From positions 1 to 7,333 of the forward strand of contig CAKPLV010000040.1 in the NCBI GenBank assembly GCA_934167735.1: a DNA stretch of 7,333 nucleotides, read 5' to 3'. Below, one piece after another: positions 1-5,529 of this stretch. The DNA is from an uncultured Clostridia bacterium (GTDB taxonomy: Bacteria; Bacillota; Clostridia; TANB77; CAG-508). Positions within the stretch are counted from its first letter, which is position 1. Each line of letters opens with the position of its first letter. A program made the translations under genes and the position numbers. The notes under the pieces are model-generated. The model was given only the letters and a program-made list of their open reading frames with translations, was not told the origin of the DNA and did not search any database.

Positions 1-197
1 TTTTTATGATTAATAGCCTCATATATTTCTCTTGGCTCTTTTCCTCCAATTTTAAAGCTATTGTCATTGTAAAGGATTGCGTATGTTTCAGCATAAGTTA
101 GTGTGCTCCCTTCAATAGCATTTGAATGGTATGTACTTCTTGTAATTAAATCCTCTAAGTAATCATTATTGTTTAATATAAATTCTAAAATGCTCAT
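1..197 (-). CDS. Fic family protein, N-terminal part (runs off the left edge)
   Basis: Reading leftward from the ATG at 197-195 gives 65 codons, open to the edge. The start is preceded by AAGAGG at a normal distance. The segment SNAIEGSTLT at about residues 24-33 matches the (S/T)xxxE(G/N) inhibitory helix placed N-terminally in Fic proteins. In that family the Glu blocks the ATP site, and the catalytic HxFxxGNGR loop lies further downstream, here outside the window. Fic enzymes usually transfer AMP to a hydroxyl of a target protein. The family call rests on this motif and the surrounding helix only; the active site cannot be checked. The upstream gap (198-306) is very AT-rich; a weak promoter TTGATC near 281-276 is conceivable, but I see no convincing -10 box. 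The HD gene lies 109 bases upstream on the same strand, so the two could be co-transcribed. Confidence 0.72.
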   Translation of the reverse strand, partial: MSILEFILNNNDYLEDLITRSTYHSNAIEGSTLTYAETYAILYNDNSFKIGGKEPREIYEAINHK

Positions 198-306
198 AAT
201 TTTACCTCTTTTATATTTTTCAAATATTTTAGCCTATTAATTTCCAAACGTTCATATATATAAACTTTTTTATATGATCAAATTTTATCACAACAGATTT
301 TCAAAG

Positions 307-1326
307 TCAATTATGAGGTTGGAAAAGAGAACTGTCCCCTTTTCCAACTTTTCTTCTGTATTCATCAAAAAATTTATCAGAAACAATCTTAAATTGTTTC
401 ATTAGCTCTTCCAACGATATATCTTTCGTTGCTTTTGTAAGTTCAACATTTGTTAATTTATTTTTATACACTTTTCCCATGAATTCATTTAATTTATTTG
501 TAAATTCTGCTATAAAATACGCTCTATTTTTTACATCAGGTTTCTTTCGCGTTGCTATATCTTCTATTCTATCGAAAGGCGATACTATTCCTCTATCTGT
601 TGCCATTAAGTCGGCTATAGTTAAAATATTATCGTATTCATTATACTTATAATTCTCTAAAAATTTAGTTATATCATCTTTTGCAGTATTTTCTTCCCAT
701 TGTGGATTACCTTTATCATCTATAAAAAAACCTTCTTCTGCTGGTTCGTTATTAGCACATCTGTTTCCATTTATAAATGAATGAGTTAAACAAGCAATCG
801 CCTCTGAATTCCAACCCAAATCAATAAGTTTTTCATATCCTACAATAACATGCTCAAATGAATGAGTGTACTTTCTACCATAATCATGTAGTATTCCTAT
901 TTTTTGAGCTATTTTTGGATTAATTCCTTCCATAAGAGCAAACTGTTTGCATAACCTTCCTTCAAATAAAGAATGGCTTATCCAACTACTTGTGTTAATT
1001 TTTCCATCTAAAATTGTATTATTTCCCAAATGTTGACCATTATCAATACATTTGTATGCAAGCTCTAATAATATTTTTTTGTATTCTATTTTAAGACCAT
1101 TTTTTTGTGTCATCTCATAAGCTTCATTTTCTGTTAATTTTAAATTATATTTTTTTATAAATGTTTCTTGAATCAATATAATTAAATTAGATAAATCATC
1201 CTTTTTTATGTCCTTCAAAACTAATAAAAAAGCATCTTCAATTGTGTTATTATTTTCGTAATTATATTCTTTCGAATGTTCTAAAGCCTCTTTTTTATAA
1301 TAATCATTTTCAAAATTTAATTTCAT
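307..1326 (-). CDS. HD-domain phosphohydrolase, 339 residues
   Basis: The metal-binding HD signature is visible: H118, H147-D148 in ILHDYGRKY, H155/H159 in HSFEHVIVGY, H182 in CLTHS and D239 in IADLMATDRG. The spacing (H...HD...H...H...D) resembles HDIG/HD-GYP-type phosphohydrolases, with HDYGR in place of HDIGK. These enzymes hydrolyse phosphoester bonds of nucleotides or cyclic dinucleotides; the substrate here cannot be deduced. The N-terminal 110 residues are helical and charged, without a recognisable domain. No signal peptide or membrane segment is seen, so it should be cytosolic. The ATG at 1326 has AAGGAGAAG just upstream (minus strand, about 1334-1342) and is the obvious start. The C-terminal tail overlaps a small inverted repeat. 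It is one of the few intact genes here. It precedes a fic gene on the same strand, and the pair could be functionally linked, but nothing in the sequence proves it. Confidence 0.85.
   Translation of the reverse strand: MKLNFENDYYKKEALEHSKEYNYENNNTIEDAFLLVLKDIKKDDLSNLIILIQETFIKKYNLKLTENEAYEMTQKNGLKIEYKKILLELAYKCIDNGQHLGNNTILDGKINTSSWISHSLFEGRLCKQFALMEGINPKIAQKIGILHDYGRKYTHSFEHVIVGYEKLIDLGWNSEAIACLTHSFINGNRCANNEPAEEGFFIDDKGNPQWEENTAKDDITKFLENYKYNEYDNILTIADLMATDRGIVSPFDRIEDIATRKKPDVKNRAYFIAEFTNKLNEFMGKVYKNKLTNVELTKATKDISLEELMKQFKIVSDKFFDEYRRKVGKGDSSLFQPHN
318..348. repeat. 10-bp inverted repeat spanning the 3' end of the HD gene
   Basis: Perfect arms gttggaaaag (318-327) and cttttccaac (339-348) enclose 11 bases. 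The hairpin lies inside the last codons of the HD gene, ending nine bases short of its stop codon. It contains the word GGGGACAGTTCTC on the minus strand, which I recall as typical of REP-like short repeats linked to Y1/RAYT transposases. That link is from memory. No U-run follows, so it is not an ordinary terminator. The HD protein's final residues (GDSSLFQPHN) may therefore be repeat-derived. Confidence 0.5.
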
Positions 1327-1359
1327 TTTTATCTTCTCCTTGCAATTAAGTTCTATCTT

Positions 1360-1388
1360 ATTATATCTTATTTTCTCTTATAAAAACT
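1360..1388 (-). promoter_or_regulatory. Possible promoter of the HD gene
   Basis: On the minus strand a perfect TATAAT reads from 1365 to 1360, 33 bases upstream of the HD start codon. The hexamer 17 bases further upstream (AGTTTT, 1388-1383) is a poor -35 match. The call rests on the -10 box and position. The -35 position coincides with the edge of the truncated gene at 1386, so the promoter may span an insertion junction. Confidence 0.35.
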
Positions 1389-1586
1389 GTCGCCGAAATT
1401 GCTGAAAAAGCATCTCAAGACTGCGACATTGAAGGTATTACCGGATTCATGTATGGTTATGCAGTCAATGCTTTGTCCCAGTCCTGGAAGTACGGCGAAG
1501 AACTCCGCAAATGGCACAATACGGATTATGGCTACGAAGGAGATGGCATTGTCAATCCTGCAGTACTGACTATTAATGTAGGTTAA
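1386..1586 (+). pseudogene. C-terminal remnant of a hypothetical accessory protein
   Basis: A reading frame of 66 codons ends at TAA 1584-1586. It begins abruptly near 1386 with no start codon or ribosome binding site; the only internal ATG is in mid-motif (GFMYGYAVNAL). Protein-like content includes GFMYGYAVNALSQSWKYGEE, then WHNTDYGYEGDGIVNPAVL. I recall similar tails in hypothetical proteins of clostridial plasmids and phages but cannot assign a function. The stretch is visibly richer in G+C than its surroundings, and a terminator follows it directly. I infer the 3' end of a gene whose 5' part was removed when the HD gene segment arrived on its left. Confidence 0.6.
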
Positions 1587-1594
1587 TACCTGCC

Positions 1595-1639
1595 AAAAAA
1601 GAAAATTATTTCTTTTCCTCGAAAGAGGTTTCTTTTTTT
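1595..1639 (+). terminator. Rho-independent terminator after the truncated gene
   Basis: A CCTC-GAAA-GAGG hairpin (1617-1628) with a GNRA-type tetraloop is followed by TTTCTTTTTTT. An outer A-rich arm (1595-1604) can pair with the T-rich tail. It starts nine bases after the stop codon at 1586. Confidence 0.7.
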
Positions 1640-1686
1640 AGAAAAAAATATTTATCAACAATATTTTATTTCATGTATATTTATGG

Positions 1687-1692
1687 TATAAT
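1687..1692 (+). promoter_or_regulatory. Candidate -10 box of the first leader unit
   Basis: TATAAT at 1687-1692 sits in the palindromic context GGTATAATACC. The hexamer 17 bases upstream (TTTTAT, 1664-1669) is a weak -35, so the promoter may need an activator or may be spurious. It lies 130 bases upstream of a well-formed ribosome binding site. Confidence 0.4.
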
Positions 1693-1821
1693 ACCAAATG
1701 ATGTAGGCAAAGTCCTGTATCGTTTTCCCAGTTTTCACTAATTAGTGAGAGGGATAACCTCTAACTTTTTAGTTTATGCATGCAAACATTAATCACCAAT
1801 AAAATTTAAGGAGGAAAAATC
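1693..1821 (+). other. Structured untranslated leader, first unit
   Basis: About 129 bases lie between the candidate -10 box and the ATG at 1822. They contain a perfect 12-base palindrome, cactaattagtg, directly followed by an AGAGG...CCTCT hairpin. The leader ends in AAGGAGG six bases before the ATG. It matches no riboswitch class I know. The final stretch (TCACC-AATAA-...-AAGGAGGA) resembles the end of the second leader at 2145-2176. It could be a regulated leader left over from a decayed gene. Confidence 0.35.
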
Positions 1822-1891
1822 ATGGGTATTATATTATAATACTAAAAAAAGTAAAAATATTCTAGAAGAAATAAATAATTTACAGGTCTAA
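1822..1891 (+). pseudogene. Remnant of a very small gene
   Basis: The ATG at 1822 with AAGGAGG upstream opens a frame that stops after five codons. Removing one base from the run at about 1831-1839 gives a 22-residue frame, MGIIYNTKKSKNILEEINNL plus two residues, ending at TAA 1889-1891. The good ribosome binding site and an amphipathic, charged product argue that a small coding sequence once stood here. No function can be proposed. It could also be the scar of a larger gene deleted internally. Confidence 0.35.
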
Positions 1892-1929
1892 GTGTTTACC
1901 TTTTTTGCTTTTTGTGTTATTATTTTGTT

Positions 1930-2009
1930 GACACATAATTATTACCTTCTTTCAATGTTTGATTCGACACCAACATTGTATCATAAGTTTTAATTATGTG
2001 TCTTTTTTT
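1930..2009 (+). terminator. Long two-tier hairpin ending in a U-run
   Basis: Perfect 12-bp arms GACACATAATTA (1930-1941) and TAATTATGTGTC (1991-2002) are followed by seven T. Inside lies a second perfect 7-bp hairpin, CAATGTT (1953-1959) with AACATTG (1972-1978). It lies 38 bases after the decayed small gene and could terminate that transcript. It is much larger than a usual terminator and could instead be a small structured RNA or a miniature mobile element. No coding frame crosses it. Confidence 0.5.
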
Positions 2010-2068
2010 CCTAAAAACGGTAATTTAATTTTACCATTTATAAATGAAATTTGAATAGTGTAAAATTA

Positions 2069-2097
2069 TAGACAGTTTAATACATTTGTGATATAAT
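2069..2097 (+). promoter_or_regulatory. Strong sigma-A type promoter
   Basis: TAGACA (2069-2074), a 17-base spacer and TATAAT (2092-2097), with TGTG just before the -10 box (extended -10). This is the best-formed promoter in the window. It drives the leader and broken two-gene unit at 2182-2859. Confidence 0.7.
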
Positions 2098-2181
2098 TTT
2101 TACGTTAATCTTTTGTAATCTCCTTGGGGAGTTCACATATAAAACCACAGGTCACCCAATAATTATTGAAGGAGGACACAT
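2098..2181 (+). other. Untranslated leader, second unit
   Basis: About 84 bases between promoter and ATG 2182. They include a CTCC-TTGG-GGAG hairpin near 2129-2140 and an ACC-ACA-GGT hairpin. The leader ends in AAGGAGGA six bases before the ATG. Its last 30 bases resemble the end of the leader at 1693-1821. It matches no riboswitch I recognise. Confidence 0.35.
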
Positions 2182-2449
2182 ATGAAAGAAACCAAAAAAA
2201 AAATGCAATGAAATTTTATCTCTTAGCTACTCAAATACAAAATTAGAAGTGGTTGGATTAAAAACATTGGAATGTAAGCAAAGAATGAGTAGAAAGCATT
2301 GCTGAAAATGTAATATCTGGTATGAATAGGATAAAAGCATTTATGCTGATGGTGAAATATTTGCTCAAATTCTGGATTTTGCAAATGAACACAATACTCA
2401 GGAAAGCGACATTTTTAAGAGGAGGTTTTCTTATGTCAAAAGAATGTAA
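2182..2449 (+). pseudogene. Frameshifted small gene, first of a two-gene unit
   Basis: The ATG at 2182 has an ideal AAGGAGGA site but stops after nine codons. Dropping one A from the ten-A run at 2194-2203 opens a frame (CNEILSLSYSNTKLEVVGLK) to about 2278. Protein-like sequence then moves to a second frame (ESIAENVISGM) and a third (DGEIFAQILDFANEHNTQES), ending YVKRM-stop at 2447-2449. The original product was probably about 88 residues. The end overlaps the start of the next gene by 17 bases, consistent with translational coupling. No family recognised. At least two indels are needed, so real decay is likelier than a single sequencing error. Confidence 0.5.
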
Positions 2450-2859
2450 ACGGGATTTCAAAGTAAATCAAACAGTATATCTGGTTGATTACTGGGGAAC
2501 GAACAATGGCTCGCAAGCTTTTGCAGCTGAGGCTAAAATTTTGCAGGTCGATGAAGAAAACAAAACCTTTGATGCTGTTTTGTATGGAGATACATACCAG
2601 AGATACAGCTTCGAAGACTATGGACGTTTGATCTTCGATACTGCAAAAGAAGCAAATGAAGCAGCAGGTAAGTTGCCCCAACCCAAGTCGGTTGTATACC
2701 AGAAAATCGGTAAGCGCGTTTATAAAAAAACGGTTTCTGGACGGACACTATGTTGACAATGTCTATGATTTGATTATTGATTTTAATAAAGGAAAAGCTG
2801 TCTCTACAAAAGAGATTGGCATTTCTATATTTCTTAATAAATCGGATGCAAGACAATAA
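2433..2859 (+). pseudogene. Hypothetical protein, frameshifted at an A7 run
   Basis: The start is the ATG at 2433, chosen because AAGAGGAGG lies just upstream; a longer frame from 2322 lacks such a site and reads through the preceding gene. The first frame gives 107 residues (MSKECKRDFKVNQTVYLVDY...) and ends at 2756 with a tail that looks out of frame. Deleting one A from the seven-A run at 2724-2730 continues into RFLDGHYVDNVYDLIIDFNK and ends at TAA 2857-2859, about 141 residues in all. The N-terminal half is rich in beta-prone segments (QTVYLVDYWG, KTFDAVLYGDTYQRYSF) and suggests a small barrel. No family recognised. Single-base loss, polymerase slippage on the A-run or an assembly error could each explain the break. 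Confidence 0.6.
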
Positions 2860-2868
2860 AAAGTAAAC

Positions 2869-2904
2869 AAAAAGGATTTTCCATGATTTTGGAGAGTCCT
2901 TTTT
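2869..2904 (+). terminator. Rho-independent terminator
   Basis: AAAAAGGA...TTTCC pairs with GGAGAG-TCCTTTTT across an eight-base loop. It starts nine bases after the stop at 2859 and closes the unit from the 2069 promoter. Confidence 0.75.
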
Positions 2905-2960
2905 GCTGTTTATCTAAAATCTCTACTTCTATTTTTTACCTTAACTTTATTATTTTCTTC

Positions 2961-3155
2961 AAAGTAATAAGGTTACATGACCTACGTCATACTTCAGCAA
3001 CAATATTGCTTAATAATGGAAACTTAGATATAAAAAGAATTCAAAATTGGCTTGGTCACTCCAGTTACAATACTACTGCAAATATATATACTCATCTTGA
3101 CAAATCTGCCAATGTAGTAACTGGTGATGTAGTAAGTAATTTATTAAAATTGTAA
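2961..3155 (+). pseudogene. Tyrosine recombinase (phage/ICE-type integrase), C-terminal fragment
   Basis: The last 64 codons carry the C-terminal half of the integrase catalytic domain: HDLRH (the HxxR motif, from 2976), then WLGHSS (the second conserved His) and IYTHLD with the nucleophilic Tyr. The frame ends at TAA 3153-3155. Full-length relatives have about 370-400 residues, so the core-binding domain and first catalytic Arg are missing and the fragment cannot be active. The frame is open upstream to 2883, but that part (hydrophobic, F/I-rich) does not resemble an integrase and overlaps the preceding terminator. The start of homology at about 2961 is my estimate. Arm-site-like repeats follow immediately, as expected beside an integrase gene. 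Confidence 0.85.
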
Positions 3156-3158
3156 CTA

Positions 3159-3203
3159 AAAAGTTCTACAAAAACTATAGTAAAAAAATTTTGTAGAACT
3201 TTT
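3159..3203. repeat. 15-bp inverted repeat after the integrase
   Basis: AAAAGTTCTACAAAA (3159-3173) and its exact complement TTTTGTAGAACTTTT (3189-3203) flank 15 bases. It may act as a terminator for the integrase transcript (T-rich tail). Since the right arm is also the first of three direct repeats, integrase binding is the likelier role. Confidence 0.65.
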
Positions 3204-3225
3204 GTAGAATTTTTGTAGAACTTTT
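3189..3225 (+). repeat. 11-bp direct repeats, possible integrase arm-type sites
   Basis: TTTTGTAGAAC/T occurs three times head to tail, starting at 3189, 3200 and 3211. A fourth copy lies inverted at 3163-3173. Clustered direct and inverted copies of a ~10-bp word between an integrase gene and the attachment site are the usual layout of arm-type sites. Position and pattern are seen; the binding role is inferred. Confidence 0.55.
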
Positions 3226-3245
3226 GAATTTTAGGCAAAAAAAAA

Positions 3246-3297
3246 TAATACCTCGAGAATCTTCCAAACCCTTGGTATTACTTTGGTGCCGATGACA
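3246..3297 (-). other. Possible attachment-site relic: tRNA 3' end plus terminator
   Basis: On the minus strand GTCATCGGCACCA (3297-3285) matches the 3' acceptor end and CCA expected of a tRNA-Thr. It is followed by TAATACC...GGTATTA (7-bp stem, loop of 21) and a T9 run, a terminator layout. The T-arm and rest of the tRNA are absent. Many integrases use a tRNA 3' end as core site, leaving such a partial copy at one end of the element. The match is short and could be chance; the same strand also reads as a short peptide-like frame. Confidence 0.35.
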
Positions 3298-3331
3298 TAG
3301 TTATCTACAACCTTTTTTCGGCTCTCATAAC

Positions 3332-3351
3332 GATTGATACAAATATCAATC
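3332..3351. repeat. 8-bp hairpin GATTGATA-caaa-TATCAATC
   Basis: A perfect 8-bp inverted repeat with a four-base loop lies in the gene-free stretch 3156-3576. No U-run follows on either strand. It could be a protein site or chance. Apart from the repeats, attachment relic, operator and promoter listed separately, I see nothing else in this stretch. Confidence 0.4.
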
Positions 3352-3461
3352 AATTCATTGTCTTTACTTTAACATAAAGTTTATATTTTTGCAAGTATAT
3401 TTTTTAAAATGACCATATAACGAAAAAATTATTCAGAAATATTACAAAAATATTAAATTTT

Positions 3462-3488
3462 TATGACAAATATGTTTTGATTGTCATA
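3462..3488. promoter_or_regulatory. Candidate operator: 8-bp inverted repeat upstream of a promoter
   Basis: TATGACAA (3462-3469) and TTGTCATA (3481-3488) are perfect complements separated by 11 bases, so half-site centres are 19 bases apart. The right arm ends four bases before the -35 box at 3493. The geometry suits a dimeric regulator binding just upstream of the polymerase. No regulator gene is present in the window. Confidence 0.5.
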
Positions 3489-3492
3489 TTTA

Positions 3493-3521
3493 TTGTAAAA
3501 AGTAAAATATTGTGATATAAA
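3493..3521 (+). promoter_or_regulatory. Promoter of the 3577-5189 operon
   Basis: TTGTAA (3493-3498), a 17-base spacer and TATAAA (3516-3521). The first gene starts 55 bases downstream with AAAGGAG at about 3563-3569. Confidence 0.6.
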
Positions 3522-3576
3522 TTACATAAAAGTATGCAATAAATAAGTAGTGTTTTAAAGCAAAGGAGAAATATAT

Positions 3577-4738
3577 ATGGGTAGATATGCTTATCATGGA
3601 CAAGAGGTCTTAAAAAGAGATGGTAAATTAGTTGGATTTAATGCAGGATATGGATTTTATTCTGAACACGAACATGGATATACGGGTGAAGAACAGATAA
3701 AATCTAAAGAGATTATAGATAAAAATAAAAATCATCCGTTTAATGGAGAAATTGTTGAAAATCCTCAAGCTATTAATTTAATGGAATTTAGTGATGGGAG
3801 TGTCTGGTTAACAAACGATGGTTGGAATTATGCTAGTTTAATGAGAAAAACAGAAGAAGAAAGACACGAAATTATGGATAGATATATCAATAATGATGAT
3901 AGAAAATGTAATGAAGAATTTATGTCAAAATTTGGTGCTAATATGGACTCTCCTGAAGTGATTGCTTTATGGTATGCTGGTTTTAATGGTGGAGGAAATT
4001 TTGATTTAATATCTACAAATGAACAAAGTAGCGAATTGATAAGAACATTATATGCTGAAATGCAAAGAGGAAATGTTGCAATTTCAAGTGATTATAGTTT
4101 TATGTTTAAAGATAGAGGGTTGTCATTTGTATTATTAGACCAATTAACTCAAGAAGACCTTATGAATAAACAATTAGTAGATCATCGTGATGAAATGGCA
4201 GGACAATTTCAAAAAGAATATAGAGAATACTTACAACAAGAAGGATTAGACGAAAGTGTTTGCATTGGTAAGGGTGGTAAATATCCAGCAGAATTTTGGA
4301 ATGTACAAATAAGTGATTTAGAGACTAACATTAAACGGAGAAATTGTACCTAAATTTTATTTAGAAATTCTTGATACTTCTAAAGGAAGAGAAGATTTAG
4401 ACGCTCTTTGTATGCACAAGTTATGTCGCTTAACAGGTGATGAGATTAAAGCTTTAGTACCAGTTGTTCAATCAGCAGAATATGCAGAATACGCTAAAAG
4501 TCATAGTCAAGAAGAGGTTGAAACATATTTAGTAGAAGAATTAGCATTGTATAGAGAAAGACAAACTATTGAAGATTTACGATATTTGGCTGACAAAGAA
4601 TCTTTAGGAGAAATTGCATCAGAACAAAGAACAGAAATAGTAGAGAAAAGTTCTTCATCTTTAAAAGATAAAATAGGAAAATGGTTACATCCTGATAGAG
4701 AAAACGACAAAGATAAATCAGAAGAAAAAGGAGAATAG
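3577..4738 (+). pseudogene. Hypothetical protein of about 386 residues, one +1 frameshift
   Basis: The ATG at 3577 follows AAAGGAG at normal spacing. The first frame gives 258 residues (MGRYAYHGQEVLKRDGKLVG...) and stops at 4351-4353. Its last six residues (KRRNCT) look foreign. Removing one A at 4333-4335 continues smoothly into NGEIVPKFYLEILDTSKGRE and ends at TAG 4736-4738, giving 252 + 134 residues. An early Gly/Tyr/His-rich part is followed by acidic helices (residues 90-120, 215-235) and a low-complexity charged C-terminus ending DKDKSEEKGE. No signal peptide, membrane span or known catalytic motif is seen. I do not recognise the family. The next gene starts two bases after the stop. 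Codon use is uniformly AT-rich across the break, so the lesion is recent or an artefact. Programmed +1 shifting is unlikely. Confidence 0.7.
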
Positions 4739-4739
4739 T

Positions 4740-5189
4740 ATGGAAAATATGGAATATTCAAATGCACTTTATCAAATAAATGAAATATTAAAATATATGA
4801 TACCAAACTTGAAAGCTAGAATACCAAAAAAAGTTATTAGTTATTTTGAAAATAATAAATCACAAGAATATAATTGGGCTATTGATAAATCATTACCATT
4901 AGAAAAACAAGACTTATTACCAACTACAAAAGAACTTTTAACAGTATTATATAGAGATTTTATATGTGATGATATAGAAAGAGTCAAATTAGAAAAGACA
5001 TTGAGCAATAATGAATTAAAATATCAAGAAGAATTAAGAAAAAAATATAACACTGACGATATATTTAGAAATAGACAAAAAGCTAATGAATACATTGAAA
5101 CACAGACACAAAGCACTGAAATAGCTCCTTATAAAGAGTCCTTTTTTAGGAAAATTATTAGTAAGATTAAATTATTTTTTCACAAGTAA
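4740..5189 (+). CDS. Conserved clostridial hypothetical protein, 149 residues
   Basis: The ATG at 4740 is two bases after the upstream stop, with AAAGGAG before it, so the two genes are translationally coupled. The N-terminal 85 residues show a pattern I remember from many clostridial hypotheticals: an NALYQINEILKYM helix, then IPKKVISYFENN, YNWAIDKSLPLEKQ and a VLYRDFICDD segment. Function is not known to me. Residues 75-120 form a charged helix (KLEKTLSNNELKYQEELRKK). The C-terminus is basic and aromatic (SFFRKIISKIKLFFHK) and could bind membrane or nucleic acid. The partner gene and private promoter/terminator suggest a two-protein module. Confidence 0.75.
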   Translation: MENMEYSNALYQINEILKYMIPNLKARIPKKVISYFENNKSQEYNWAIDKSLPLEKQDLLPTTKELLTVLYRDFICDDIERVKLEKTLSNNELKYQEELRKKYNTDDIFRNRQKANEYIETQTQSTEIAPYKESFFRKIISKIKLFFHK

Positions 5190-5198
5190 ATAACCATC

Positions 5199-5233
5199 AA
5201 AGCGAATGAGGATTTTACCCTCATTCGCTTTTT
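5199..5233. terminator. Strong terminator between convergent genes
   Basis: AAAGCGAATGAGG (5199-5211) pairs perfectly over 13 bp with CCTCATTCGCTTT (5219-5231) around a seven-base loop, then a T-run to 5233. It ends the plus-strand operon. It lies eight bases from the end of the minus-strand mob-tnpV frame but has only three A on the left, so termination in that direction would be weaker. Confidence 0.9.
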
Positions 5234-5241
5234 AACAATCT

Positions 5242-5529
5242 TTAAATAAAAATTAATTCACTAAAAACAATTTCTTCTGCTTGTGCTTTAATAGAGTTCA
5301 TTGTGCCAACCCAGTAAAGCATATCTGTATTTTTCATATCTTCTGTCAAATTGCTTTTAACCTTTAATTCACTAGCAATCTGTTGCACTCTATTATCTGC
5401 TGTTTCTTGTATTTCTTTTAAATGTGTATTTAATGTTCCGTCCATTAGCATTATAGTATAATCAGCTTTTTTGTGTTCTTTCAAGTACTTTAATCTCATT
5501 CTTCCATATTTATTTAAAACAATTCTATA
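5242..5529 (-). pseudogene. tnpV: TnpV C-terminal fragment, fused in frame to mob
   Basis: About 95 residues match my memory of TnpV, a small protein of Tn4451-like mobilizable transposons: NKYGRMRLKYLKEHKKADYT, then GTLNTHLKEIQETADNRVQQ, VKSNLTEDMKNTDMLYWVGT and a final MNSIKAQAEEIVFSELIF. The TnpV start is missing; upstream of about residue 40 of this segment the sequence is Mob-like. TnpV has no established biochemical role that I know. The fusion is in frame and has no ribosome binding site of its own, so it formed by deletion between mob and tnpV. Confidence 0.7.

Noticed and set aside
2322..2432. Upstream extension of the 2433 gene to ATG 2322
   Set aside because: No ribosome binding site at 2322, and this stretch is the out-of-frame 3' half of the preceding decayed gene; AAGAGGAGG marks 2433.
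2258..2856. Minus-strand frames at 2258-2461, 2436-2681 and 2533-2856
   Set aside because: They lie antisense to the promoter-driven plus-strand unit, have no ribosome binding site and show hydrophobic, Cys/Phe-rich composition typical of shadow frames.
3189..3225. CRISPR array
   Set aside because: The 11-bp repeats are directly abutting with no spacers, and no cas-like gene is present.
3246..3380. Minus-strand peptide-like frame (ESRKKVVDNYVIGTKVIPRV)
   Set aside because: No start codon with a ribosome binding site and an upstream stop; it overlaps the terminator and tRNA-end match. Kept only as an alternative reading.
4325..4345. Programmed +1 frameshift in the 386-codon gene
   Set aside because: No favourable slippery sequence for +1 movement; a single inserted A explains it more simply.
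4507..4806. Minus-strand 99-codon frame
   Set aside because: Antisense to a well-supported coupled gene pair; Ser/Leu/Phe-rich shadow without a start signal.
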